Shown: positions 44,695-53,165, counted from the first letter of the stretch. The stretch: DNA of 64,000 nucleotides from Novosphingobium capsulatum NBRC 12533 (GCF_001598375.1 NZ_BCYV01000014.1:124001-188000), one strand, 5' to 3'. The notes: generated from the letters alone by a model not told the origin. A program made the numbers and translations.

Positions 44695-44783
44695 ATGAAA
44701 TTTTGCGGTAGCGTGCGGCAACAGGCACACCGCTTGCCGGCGGGCAGGCGTCCACCGCGCGGCGAGCCAGGGAAGGAATATCT

Positions 44784-45083
44784 ATGTCTGTTGCCGGAAC
44801 ATGGAACATCATCGTCAACTCGCCGATGGGGCCGATGAAAAGCGTGACCACCTTCACGGTTTCGGGGGATAGCCTGACCGGCATTGCCACCGATGCAGAT
44901 GGCGCGCCGCACCCCATCCAGGACGGCAAGATCACCGGCGATAAGGCGAGTTGGAAGATCGACATCACCAATCCGATGCCGCTCTCGCTCACGTTTGATG
45001 GCACCGTGGCCGAAACCAGCCTGAGCGGCAGCGTTTCGGCCGGCCCGTTCGGCGCGTTCTCGTTCACCGGCGAGCGCGGCTGA
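44784..45083 (+). CDS. Small conserved-looking protein, beta-rich, unknown function
   Basis: A 99-residue protein without signal peptide or TM segment. The chain alternates short strands and turns (AGTWNIIVNSPMG, SVTTFTVSGDSLTG, ASWKIDITNPMPLSLTFDG, SGSVSAGPFGAFSFTG), suggesting a small beta-barrel. I recognise the general GTWN...SGxVxAGxFGxFxFxG style from sphingomonad catabolic clusters but know no function. GGAAGGAA lies seven bases before the ATG. It follows operator K and precedes the module B P450 by 126 bases, so co-expression is likely. It could be a substrate-binding accessory protein (guess). Confidence 0.75.
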   Translation: MSVAGTWNIIVNSPMGPMKSVTTFTVSGDSLTGIATDADGAPHPIQDGKITGDKASWKIDITNPMPLSLTFDGTVAETSLSGSVSAGPFGAFSFTGERG

Positions 45084-45209
45084 GCACCTTTTAGCGCACC
45101 TGCTTCGACCCTGGCGGGCCGGGGCGTGCGCGGATCATCCACCCATCCTTCCACGTCCGGTTCCGGCGCGCCCATCGCCCCGGGGCTTGCTTGTCCGGGG
45201 CAGTGTTCC

Positions 45210-46490
45210 ATGTCAGCGCAACCATTGCAGGGCGACGTCACGCGCCGGTCGATCAGCGACCTTGCGGACCTGCCCCATCCTTTCGAAGCGGGTTTTTCCG
45301 AGGATTTCGCCGCGCTGTTCGTAACTGCTGAACGGCTGTTCAAAGCGGGTAGCAAGCGCATCGTCGTGTTTCGTGGCGAGGATCTGCGCAAGATCGCCGC
45401 GCTTCCGGCGGTGGGCAACATGCCGCTTCGCGCCCTTGCCGAGCGGGCGATGGAAGAGGCGGGGGACGATCGGGCCGAGCACGACCAGCCCGATGTGTCG
45501 AACTTTGGCCGCATCCTCTTCAATCAGGTGTTCACCGCCAATCCGCCGCTCCACGGCCCGACCCGCCAATTGCTGGCCAAGCCATTCGGCATGAAGCAGG
45601 TGGCCGCGTTCGACGATCTGGTACGCGGCGTGGTGGACAAGGTCCTGGCCGAGGTTGCCGGGGCGGGCGAGATCGATTTCGGGTTCGACTTCACCGAACA
45701 GGTCACCGCGGGATTCTGGGGCGCGCTGATCGGCCTTACGCCGTCGGAGCAGCGCCAGGTCGTCGAGCAGGTGCGCGCGATGACGCCGTTCTTTTTCCTC
45801 GTGCGCACCGCTGCCGAGACGGTTGAGGCCAACGCGGCCATCGGCGCCTATCTGTCGCTAATGGCCACGGCGATCGAACGGACATTGGCCGAAGGCAACA
45901 ATCCGCTGCTCGCCACCATGGCGGCGGAGTTCGACGCGATCACGATTGAAGGCAAGCCGGAAAGCGTGGCGCTGTCGCTGGCCGCCAATCTGATCGACGG
46001 GTTCCATACCGCCGCGCTCGCTGCCGCCAACGCCACATATCAGCTACTCCGCCATCCCGCTGCGGCGGCAGAGGTGCGGGCGGACCCGCAGCGTGTCGGC
46101 GCCGCGATCGACGAGGGCCTGCGGATGTCGTCCCCGGTCATCGTGACACACCGCTATGCGCTGGAAGACTTCGTGTTCGACGACGTGCTGGTCCCGGCCG
46201 GAACCGCGATTGCCATGCTGTGGGCGGCAGGCAATCGCGATCCCGATATTTTTGACGATCCCGGCACATACAGGCTGGAGCGGATGCGGCGCTATGACGC
46301 CACGTTTGGCGGCGGCATCCACCTGTGCCCGGGCCGCAATATCGCCCGGTTGATGGTTCATCGCATGCTCGCCCGGCTGTTCGCCCCTGACGTGCGGATC
46401 GAACTGGCCGGGCCGGTGGAGTGGATCACCCAATCGACCATGCGCCAGCCTTACCGCATGCCGGCGCGGATCGACATGGTGCCAGGCTAG
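45210..46490 (+). CDS. Cytochrome P450 (atypical I-helix), module B
   Basis: Heme-thiolate monooxygenase of 426 residues. FGGGIHLCPGRN carries the heme cysteine at about 373 and EGLR is the ExxR. The I-helix reads NLIDGFHTAAL, identical to that of the P450 at 15827-17104 and with the same His in place of the usual acid. Both also share VFTANPPLH/VFTANPPIH before the C-helix. Overall the two are diverged, with the same spacing from cysteine to C-terminus. The ATG at 45210 is chosen over 28 in-frame codons upstream because ISDLADLPHPFEAGF aligns with the other P450 start. It converges with the AMDase-like gene. Confidence 0.88.
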   Translation: MSAQPLQGDVTRRSISDLADLPHPFEAGFSEDFAALFVTAERLFKAGSKRIVVFRGEDLRKIAALPAVGNMPLRALAERAMEEAGDDRAEHDQPDVSNFGRILFNQVFTANPPLHGPTRQLLAKPFGMKQVAAFDDLVRGVVDKVLAEVAGAGEIDFGFDFTEQVTAGFWGALIGLTPSEQRQVVEQVRAMTPFFFLVRTAAETVEANAAIGAYLSLMATAIERTLAEGNNPLLATMAAEFDAITIEGKPESVALSLAANLIDGFHTAALAAANATYQLLRHPAAAAEVRADPQRVGAAIDEGLRMSSPVIVTHRYALEDFVFDDVLVPAGTAIAMLWAAGNRDPDIFDDPGTYRLERMRRYDATFGGGIHLCPGRNIARLMVHRMLARLFAPDVRIELAGPVEWITQSTMRQPYRMPARIDMVPG

Positions 46491-46502
46491 GCTGTTTATG
46501 GC

Positions 46503-47246
46503 CTAAAATTCCGCCAGCAGCCGTCCCAGACCGGAAATGCGGTCCTTGATCCCAAAGCTGCGGAGCGCGTGCCAGTAGGTGGCGGTGTTGATCGCGATCA
46601 CCGGCTTGCCGAGGCGGGCCTCGTGCCGCGCGGCGATGTCGACCATCGACAGGTTGGTGCCGACCTGGACGATGGCGTCGACATCGTCGCCATCGAGATG
46701 GTCGATGACAGCGTCGAGCCGATCGGGCGTGACTTTGGCGATATCGGTCCAGCGGCGGCATTGCAGCGGGACATCACGCTTCACCGCAAAGCCGCTTTCT
46801 TCCAGGAAGCGGCGGACTTCGGCGTTGGCGACAGGATAATAGGGCGAGACGAAGCTCACCGATTTTGCGCCATAGGCATGGAGCGCAGCGGCAACCGATT
46901 CCGCGCCGGTAGACGCGCCTACGCCCGCCACCTCCTGAACCTGGGCCTTCCATGCCCGTGCGCCTTCGACGCCGCCGTAGAAGGTAACGGCCGACATGCC
47001 GAGCACGAGGTAGTCGGGCTTGCAGGTCATTACCGATCGCACCGCATCGAGGGTGTTTTGCGCAATCGCCGTGGTGCCGGCGATGAAGTCCTCGTTGGTG
47101 AGGGCGTAGGGGTCTTCCACCCAGATGCGCGAGACGTGGTTGGTCACGCCGTCGGGGCGCATTCGCTCCATATCGGGTTGGACGACGGTGTTGGTCGAGG
47201 GCGCGACCACGCCGAACAGCGCGCGCCAGCCCAGTACGTCGGTCAT
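46503..47246 (-). CDS. Arylmalonate decarboxylase / maleate isomerase-like protein lacking the catalytic Cys
   Basis: Asp/Glu-racemase-superfamily protein of 247 residues. N-terminal VVAPSTNTVVQPD and the LVLGMSAVTFYGG segment match arylmalonate decarboxylase and maleate isomerase. Those enzymes use a cysteine in the second half (usually S-C-G-G or C-T-N) and, in isomerases, another in the first. Here the second site reads VQVGTNLSMVD and the first GMSA, so both positions appear to lack Cys. The fold is probably kept but the chemistry may differ. It starts 30 bases after the FAD monooxygenase stop, in one leftward operon. Confidence 0.82.
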   Translation of the reverse strand: MTDVLGWRALFGVVAPSTNTVVQPDMERMRPDGVTNHVSRIWVEDPYALTNEDFIAGTTAIAQNTLDAVRSVMTCKPDYLVLGMSAVTFYGGVEGARAWKAQVQEVAGVGASTGAESVAAALHAYGAKSVSFVSPYYPVANAEVRRFLEESGFAVKRDVPLQCRRWTDIAKVTPDRLDAVIDHLDGDDVDAIVQVGTNLSMVDIAARHEARLGKPVIAINTATYWHALRSFGIKDRISGLGRLLAEF

Positions 47247-47276
47247 TTTTGCAGGTCTCCTGTAGTCACCACGCCG

Positions 47277-48485
47277 TCACGCGATCTGCGCGGCGAGGTC
47301 GAGGCTTTCGAACATGGCCTGGCGCAGCATGTAGGCGCGGCGCTTGTCGTCATCGGCCAGGATATCGAGCATGGCGCGGCGACGGGCTTCATGCGCATTG
47401 TCCTGGTTGCCGCGGATGAATTCCATGTTCTGGCGGGTCTGCGTCTGGGTGAACGTGTGCGTCACCGTGCGACGCTGGCGGTCGAACAGCGCCAGGCCTG
47501 CCTCGGCACTCGTGTTGCCGGTGATTGCCGGCGCCAGCTTGTCGAACAGGTTGAACGCGTCATGGATGCCCGAATTCATGCCGAAGCCGCCGAGCGGGTT
47601 GTTGAGGTGGGCGCTGTCGCCGATCAGCATCACGCGGCCTTCGCGGAACGACTTGGCGACGCGCTGGTGCACCCGGTACAGTGTGCGGTGTCGGGTTTCC
47701 ACACTCGCGCCGTCGCCGGTGATGCGGTCAAAAATGGCGTTCTTGTTGGCGTCTGAGCGCAGCGTCGTCTCGTCCACATCGCCGTTGACCGGCACCAGCA
47801 CCCGCCACAGCGAGGGCACGCGCAGCAGCACCAGCCACTCGGCGGGGTCGCTGACGTAGTTCACGTAGGCGAGGTTGGGCAGGTAGTCTGCCAGCTCCAC
47901 CTCGGTAGACAATGTCAGGAAGCGCTCGGGATAGGTAAAGCCATCGAATTCGATGCCCAGCCACTTGCGCACGATCGAATTCGCCCCGTCGGCGCCGATC
48001 AGGTAATCGGCGCGGATCGTCTCGACGCCGGTCATGGTTTCTACCCACAGGTCGACCCCGGCCTCGTCCTGGCGGAATGTCAAAAGGCGGCTGTTGAAGC
48101 GGATGTCGGCGTGCGGCAATTGGGCGAGACCTTCCGCCAGTGCGCGCGAGAGATGATACTGTTCGCACTGGATACGGAAGGGATAGCGCGTGACGTCGGC
48201 GATCTCGGAGAGGTCGAACGCGATCACCTCGCCGCTGGCGCGGTCGCGCCAATGAAACACCGGTGCTTTCAAGCCACGATCGAGCAGCATTCGGGTCATG
48301 CCGATGCGGTCGAGCATCTCGAGCGTCGGGGGATGAAAGGTGGATGCGCGCAAGTCTTGCGCGCAGTCGGCGCCCGTCTCGAGTACGATTACCGAGATAC
48401 CTTCCTGCGCCAGCAGAGTCGCCATGACCGTGCCGACGGGTCCGGCACCGGCGATGGCCACCTGGCAGCGATTATGCCCTGTCAT
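47277..48485 (-). CDS. FAD-dependent aromatic-type monooxygenase
   Basis: Class A flavoprotein hydroxylase of 402 residues. It shows the GxGxxG FAD motif VAIAGAGPVGTVMA, the DG motif YLIGADGANSIVRK, and the GD motif GRVMLIGDSAHLNNPLGGFGMN. It resembles the PheA/UbiH/MhpA group and the hydroxynicotinate monooxygenases. It would hydroxylate an aromatic or N-heteroaromatic ring using NAD(P)H. It is first in an operon with the AMDase-like gene and divergent from the PEP-mutase-like gene across 296 bases. Confidence 0.9.
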   Translation of the reverse strand: MTGHNRCQVAIAGAGPVGTVMATLLAQEGISVIVLETGADCAQDLRASTFHPPTLEMLDRIGMTRMLLDRGLKAPVFHWRDRASGEVIAFDLSEIADVTRYPFRIQCEQYHLSRALAEGLAQLPHADIRFNSRLLTFRQDEAGVDLWVETMTGVETIRADYLIGADGANSIVRKWLGIEFDGFTYPERFLTLSTEVELADYLPNLAYVNYVSDPAEWLVLLRVPSLWRVLVPVNGDVDETTLRSDANKNAIFDRITGDGASVETRHRTLYRVHQRVAKSFREGRVMLIGDSAHLNNPLGGFGMNSGIHDAFNLFDKLAPAITGNTSAEAGLALFDRQRRTVTHTFTQTQTRQNMEFIRGNQDNAHEARRRAMLDILADDDKRRAYMLRQAMFESLDLAAQIA

Positions 48486-48781
48486 TTCCGCATTCTCCGA
48501 TCAGCACCGACCCATCGCAGGAGCCGGTGAACACCCGGCGGTTATGAACGCGACCACGGTGCCAGGAGCGGGACGCGGGCACTCTATCCACCTGCCGGTT
48601 AGGCGATCAGCACGCGCGTTTTTCCAGTCACTTGGCGGCGCTGGAGAGGCCTTGCACGAGCGGCAGGCTCACCGACTGTCGGCGATTTTTGGGGCAAGCG
48701 GCGGCGCGCGCAGCCGCGCATGCGAACGCCTTGGCAACGGGCCCTGCAGTTCGGGGTCGATGGAAAAGGCAGGCAATTTCG

Positions 48782-49645
48782 ATGGCGGACCCTCTTTTGC
48801 GTGCGCGCCTGGCCGAGGGCCGCTTCTTCATGGTGCCCGGCGTGCAGGACATGATCGCTGCCGTGATCGCGCGAAAGGTCGGTTTCGAGTTTGTCTACGG
48901 TACCGGCTATTGGCTGACTGCCTCGGCCTTTGGCCTGCCCGACGCCGGCATCGCGACCTATACGCAGATGCGCGACCGGATGGAGACCCTTGTGCGCACC
49001 AGCACCGCGGCTGTCATTGCCGATGGTGATACCGGCTATGGCGGCCTTATCAACGTGCATCACACGGTGCGCGGCTACGAGGCTGCCGGGGTCACTGCGA
49101 TCCAGCTTGAGGATCAGGAGTTTCCCAAGAAATGCGGGCATATGCCCGACAAGCGGATCGTGCCGGTGGAGGATATGGTCGAGCGCATCAAGGTTGCCTG
49201 TGCGGCACGGCACAGCCGCGATTTCGTGGTGATTGCCCGCACCGACGCCCGCCAGTCCGAAGGCGAGCAAGGGGTGCTGCGGCGGCTGCGCGCCTATGCC
49301 GAGGCCGGGGCCGACGTGCTCTTTCCCGAAGCGCTGGTCGAGGAAGAGGAAATGGCACGGGTCTGCGCCGAACTGCCGCTGCCCTGCATGGTCAACATGG
49401 CAAACGGCGGGGCCAGCCCGATGCTGGAGCCGACGCTGCTGGCAAAGCTCGGCTTCGCCTTTGCGATCTACCCCTCGCTGACCAGTCTGGCTGCGGCGCA
49501 GGCGATGGAGACCGTGCTGCGCGCGCTCAAGGACACCGGCGCCGGAGACCCTGAGGGACTGTTTGATTTCAGGGAATTTTCCGCATTGATCGGGATGGAC
49601 GAGGTGCGCGAATTCGAACGCCGATGTGCGCGGCCATCCGTCTAG
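48782..49645 (+). CDS. Isocitrate lyase / PEP mutase superfamily lyase
   Basis: TIM-barrel C-C lyase of 287 residues. IADGDTGYGG, LEDQEFPKKCGHMPDK and VIARTDAR mark the magnesium and substrate site. KKCGH contains the catalytic cysteine that separates lyases (2-methylisocitrate, dimethylmalate, oxaloacetate hydrolase types) from PEP mutase. It would cleave a substituted malate or isocitrate to pyruvate or glyoxylate plus a second acid. 50 in-frame codons upstream of the ATG at 48782 are rejected. The IclR gene follows 140 bases later on the same strand. Confidence 0.9.
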   Translation: MADPLLRARLAEGRFFMVPGVQDMIAAVIARKVGFEFVYGTGYWLTASAFGLPDAGIATYTQMRDRMETLVRTSTAAVIADGDTGYGGLINVHHTVRGYEAAGVTAIQLEDQEFPKKCGHMPDKRIVPVEDMVERIKVACAARHSRDFVVIARTDARQSEGEQGVLRRLRAYAEAGADVLFPEALVEEEEMARVCAELPLPCMVNMANGGASPMLEPTLLAKLGFAFAIYPSLTSLAAAQAMETVLRALKDTGAGDPEGLFDFREFSALIGMDEVREFERRCARPSV

Positions 49646-49688
49646 GCGGCGCGCAGGATGGCACGATCTGGGCGTGGTGCGAGGCTGA

Positions 49689-49709
49689 TTTATCCGCCTG
49701 TCGGATAAA
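49689..49709. promoter_or_regulatory. Palindrome upstream of IclR gene, likely operator
   Basis: Perfect eight-base arms TTTATCCG and CGGATAAA around five bases, 77 bases before the IclR ATG. It could be an autoregulatory IclR site, or a terminator for the lyase gene since A-rich sequence follows. Confidence 0.5.
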
Positions 49710-49785
49710 ACCTTGATAAAATCGGTGAAACGTCATTTTCTCGTCACTCTTTGATCCGGGTCAAAGACGTGGGGAAATTGGTCAC

Positions 49786-50577
49786 ATGGAAAAAGGCGTT
49801 CCGATTCGGTCCATCACCCGCTCGATCGCGGCGCTGCGCGCGATCAACCGGGCAGGTTCGCTCAACATGATGGAGATCGCCAAGGCTTCGGAGGTGCCAT
49901 ACGCCACCGCCTGCCGGATCGTGCAGACGCTGCTGTATGAAGGGCTGATCGAGCAGGAGCCGGCGCGCAAGCGCTACCGTGCGACGATGCTGGTGCAGAC
50001 GCTGGCCACCGGATACCAGCAGGACGATGCGCTGGTTCGTGCCGCGCGGCCGCACATTGTCGAGTTGACGCGCCGGTTCGGTTGGCCCGTGTCGATCGCC
50101 GTGCGGGTGGGGCGCGAGATGATGCTGCGCGATTCCACGCATTCCAACTCGTCGCTCACGTTCGAGCACTATTATCCCGGCTTTACCCTGCCGATCCTCG
50201 ACAGCGCGTCTGGCAAGGTCTCGATGGCCTTTGCGCCGGACGAGGAGCGCGAGATGATCCTGCGCTTCATGCGTGTGTCGCAGGACATCGACCTCAATTA
50301 CCTGGCAACGGCGGAAGTCGGCCTCGATGTCGAACGCATCCGGGCAGATGGCTATGCCGTGCAGGGGCGCAACTATCATAACCTGACACCGGGCAAGACG
50401 TCGTCGATCGCCGTGCCGATCTTCCGCAACGGCCGCTTCGAAGGGGCGATGACGCTGGCATTCTTCGTGGCGGCGATGAAGCTGTCCGAGGGGATCAACC
50501 TCTATCTGGCCGACATGAAGGCCAGCGCCGACGCGATCAGCCACGCGCTCAGCAACGAGGTCATGGGTCACGCCTGA
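49786..50577 (+). CDS. IclR-family regulator, MhpR-like
   Basis: Regulator of 263 residues. The winged helix is MEIAKASEVPYATACRIVQT at about residues 24-43, followed by the GAF-like effector domain with PGFTLPILDSASGKVSMAF. It is closest in style to MhpR, the activator of hydroxyphenylpropionate catabolism. It lies among the lyase, monooxygenase, deacetylase and amidase genes and most likely controls them. A strong hairpin with flanking A and T runs follows the stop. Confidence 0.92.
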   Translation: MEKGVPIRSITRSIAALRAINRAGSLNMMEIAKASEVPYATACRIVQTLLYEGLIEQEPARKRYRATMLVQTLATGYQQDDALVRAARPHIVELTRRFGWPVSIAVRVGREMMLRDSTHSNSSLTFEHYYPGFTLPILDSASGKVSMAFAPDEEREMILRFMRVSQDIDLNYLATAEVGLDVERIRADGYAVQGRNYHNLTPGKTSSIAVPIFRNGRFEGAMTLAFFVAAMKLSEGINLYLADMKASADAISHALSNEVMGHA

Positions 50578-50601
50578 CCAGGCGTGAGCCTGATGAAAAA
50601 A

Positions 50602-50626
50602 GGGGCGGCATCGTGGATGCCGCCCC
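50602..50626. terminator. Bidirectional rho-independent terminator
   Basis: Arms GGGGCGGCAT and ATGCCGCCCC with a five-base loop, flanked by an A-run on the left and CTTT on the right. It serves the convergent IclR and deacetylase-like genes. Confidence 0.8.
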
Positions 50627-50647
50627 CTTTCTGTCGCTCGCCCGGCC

Positions 50648-51571
50648 TCAGGCGTCGCGCGTCAGCTGGCCAGGAATGTGGCTTTCATGATTGGCGAGAT
50701 ACCATGCGGCGATTTCCTCGCGGGTGGCCCACCACACGCCGGGCAATGACTTGGCGTGCGCGATGAACTCGCGCAGCGCGCGCACGCGGTGCGCACGGCC
50801 CGATACGTGGGGGTGCAGGCCCACGTTCATGATCCGCCCGGTTTTGGCACCCTCGGCATGGAGCACGTCCAGTTCCTCGATCAGTGCATCGCGGAACTGG
50901 TCGGTGGTGTAGTTCTTGCGGGTGATGAACGTAAAGTCGTTGATCTCGTTGGAATAGGGTACCGAAACGATCGGGCCGTGCGGGGTGCGCAGCAGGAACG
51001 GCTGATCGTCGTTCATGATGTCGCAGTAAAAGGTGCAGCCATATTCGGCGAGGATATCGGCAGTCTGCATCGTGCCGCGCAGCGACGAGGAGAGCCAGCC
51101 CTTCGACTTGCGCCCGACATAGTTTTCGAACTGCGCCAGGCTGCGCAGCACGATCTCGCGCTCTTTCTCGGGTGCTTGCGCAAAGCTGGTGAGCAACTCG
51201 CCCTGTTCCCAGTTGTGCGTCAGCAGCTCCCACCCGCGTTCGAGTACCGCATCGGTCATCGCCTTGCGGCGTTCGAACGTGACGGCATTGGTGGTGCAGC
51301 TGGCCTTGACGCCCATTTCGTCGAACAGCTCGATCAGCCGCCAGATGCCCACGCGCTGGCCATATTCGCGCCAGGTATAGTTGGGAAAGTCGGGCGTGTT
51401 GCCGGGCAGGGTGTCGGGCAGGATCGACGGACCACCGGCGTAGTAGGGCTTGTCGGTATCCTTGGTAAGGTCCCAGGTTTCCAGGTTGAAAGTCAGGATC
51501 AGCGCGACGCGGGCCCCGTTCGGCCAGATCAGGGGCTTGCGCTGCGGCAGCGGGACGTAATCGTATTCCAT
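50648..51571 (-). CDS. Polysaccharide-deacetylase-fold protein, PuuE/cyclic-imidase-like
   Basis: NodB-fold hydrolase of 307 residues. The usual metal motif TFDD reads LTFNLETW and the HxxxH motif reads LTHNWEQGE, so the classic zinc ligands are not all present. VGLHPHVSGRAHRV is the C-terminal catalytic histidine motif. This pattern matches the metal-poor PuuE allantoinase and related cyclic-amide hydrolases, not chitin deacetylases. It would open a cyclic amide or imide ring. The ATG at 51571 is preferred over 66 extra upstream codons. It is divergent from an isochorismatase-fold amidase gene across 215 bases. Confidence 0.87.
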   Translation of the reverse strand: MEYDYVPLPQRKPLIWPNGARVALILTFNLETWDLTKDTDKPYYAGGPSILPDTLPGNTPDFPNYTWREYGQRVGIWRLIELFDEMGVKASCTTNAVTFERRKAMTDAVLERGWELLTHNWEQGELLTSFAQAPEKEREIVLRSLAQFENYVGRKSKGWLSSSLRGTMQTADILAEYGCTFYCDIMNDDQPFLLRTPHGPIVSVPYSNEINDFTFITRKNYTTDQFRDALIEELDVLHAEGAKTGRIMNVGLHPHVSGRAHRVRALREFIAHAKSLPGVWWATREEIAAWYLANHESHIPGQLTRDA

Positions 51572-51786
51572 AGTGCAACTCTCTGCTGAAACCGGGACCG
51601 AACCCCAATGGGGGGCAACGGGACGAATACCTACCTTTGTGGCCGTGGTGTCGATCCGATCGCCCGCGATGACCACCAGTCGGATAGGCCGGGCGGAAAA
51701 CCGGGCGCACCCCGGCCGGATGCTAGCTTGAAGGTGAATCGCCAAGGCTTTGCAATGGCCTGCATGCACGAAAGAAGGGCACGCCG

Positions 51787-52437
51787 ATGCGCGACAATGA
51801 TGATCTGATGGCCAACTATCGGAAAGCCTATGACAATCGCGTGGGATTTGGCCACCGTCCGGCGCTGATCCTGGTCGATTTCTGCCAGGCCTATTTCGAG
51901 CCGGGCAACCTGCTGTACGCGCCCGTGAAAGCCGCGCTGGAATCCGCGCTGCGCCTGCGTGCGCTCGCCCGCGCGGCGGGCGTTCCGGTGGTTTTGACCA
52001 ACGTGGTCTATCAGGCCGGTGGCTTGGACGGCGGGCGCTTCTTTGAAAAGGCAGTGCCCTTGCGCAATTTCCTCAAGGGCAGCCCCACTGCCGCGTTCGG
52101 CCCCGGGCTTACCCCCTTCGCCGACGAACTGGTGGTCTCGAAACAGTATCCCAGCGCGTTCTTCGCCACCTCGCTTGCCTCAACATTGACGGCGGCAGGC
52201 ATCGATTCCGTGATCCTCACCGGCCTGACGACATCGGGCTGCGTGCGGGCTAGCTGCGTCGATGCCATGTCGCACGGCTTTCGCACCGCCGTGGTGGCCG
52301 AGGCCTGCGGCGATCGGCATCCCGACCCGCACGAGGCCAACCTGTTCGACATGAACGCCAAGTACGCCGACGTGGTCAGCGAGGACGAAGCCGCGCAGTT
52401 CCTGCGCTCGCTCGTCTCCGGGGCCGCAGCGGTATGA
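51787..52437 (+). CDS. Isochorismatase-fold amidase (N-carbamoylsarcosine/maleamate amidase-like)
   Basis: Cysteine amidohydrolase of 216 residues with the catalytic triad D31 (LILVDFCQ), K119 (VSKQYPS) and C152 (TTSGCVRAS). The cis-peptide T-T-S-G-C motif is that of N-carbamoylsarcosine amidase and maleamate amidohydrolase. It would hydrolyse an amide to acid plus ammonia. AGAAGGG lies about nine bases before the ATG. It is divergent from the cyclic-amidase-like gene, so ring opening followed by amide hydrolysis is a sensible sequence. Its stop overlaps the SDR start by four bases. Confidence 0.9.
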   Translation: MRDNDDLMANYRKAYDNRVGFGHRPALILVDFCQAYFEPGNLLYAPVKAALESALRLRALARAAGVPVVLTNVVYQAGGLDGGRFFEKAVPLRNFLKGSPTAAFGPGLTPFADELVVSKQYPSAFFATSLASTLTAAGIDSVILTGLTTSGCVRASCVDAMSHGFRTAVVAEACGDRHPDPHEANLFDMNAKYADVVSEDEAAQFLRSLVSGAAAV

Positions 52438-53165
52438 CCGCGCCTAGCGCCGCGCGCGTGGCCCTGGTGACCGGCGCGGCCGGGGGGCTGGGTAGCGCGA
52501 TCGTCGAGCGCTTCAGCGCCGATGGCTATACCGTCGAGCGCGCCGACCAGATCCGCCCGGGCGGGGCAGAAGACATGCGCGCCCACGTTTGCGACGTGCG
52601 TGATCCCCGCGCGTGGGAGGGGCTGGCCGCAACGCTTGCGGCGCGCCACGGGCAGATCGATGCGGTGGTTCACGCCGCTGGGTGGTATCGTCCGAACCTG
52701 CCCTTTGCCGAACTGTCGCCCGATCTGTGGCACGACCATCTCGCCGCCAATCTGCACAGCGCCTACCTGGCCTGCCGGTTCCTGTTTCCGCTGCTGTCGC
52801 GTCACGGCTCGGTCGTGCTGTTCAGCTCCACCCTGGCCAGCCGACCGACGCCACTTTCGCTGGCCTATTCAGTGGCGAAGGCAGGCGTCGAGACCCTGGT
52901 CCGCGGGCTCGCTGCCGAGGCGGGCGCCAAGGGCCAGCGGATCAACGCTATTGCCCCCGGCCCGGTCGACACCCCGATGTTGCGTGGCAATGCCCTGGGC
53001 GCGGAAGGCGCGGCGGCCCTGATGGCCCGCCTGGAAGCGCGCGTACCGGCCGGGCGGCTGGTTACCCGTGAAGAGGTGGCGGCGCTGGCCGCGTACCTGT
53101 GTTCACCCGCTGCAGCGATGGTCAACGGGGCAGTGATCCCGCTCGATGGCGGCCAGGGTATCTGA
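52434..53165 (+). CDS. Short-chain dehydrogenase/reductase
   Basis: SDR of 243 residues, translationally coupled to the amidase gene. It has VTGAAGGLGSAIV, VHAAG in the NAG position, the catalytic serine in FSSTLAS, YSVAKAG with Tyr and Lys, and ends VIPLDGGQGI. The second strand is short (ERADQIRPGG), with no clear cofactor-choice residue. It probably oxidises or reduces an intermediate of the amide branch. A hairpin follows about 70 bases later. Confidence 0.88.
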   Translation: MTAPSAARVALVTGAAGGLGSAIVERFSADGYTVERADQIRPGGAEDMRAHVCDVRDPRAWEGLAATLAARHGQIDAVVHAAGWYRPNLPFAELSPDLWHDHLAANLHSAYLACRFLFPLLSRHGSVVLFSSTLASRPTPLSLAYSVAKAGVETLVRGLAAEAGAKGQRINAIAPGPVDTPMLRGNALGAEGAAALMARLEARVPAGRLVTREEVAALAAYLCSPAAAMVNGAVIPLDGGQGI

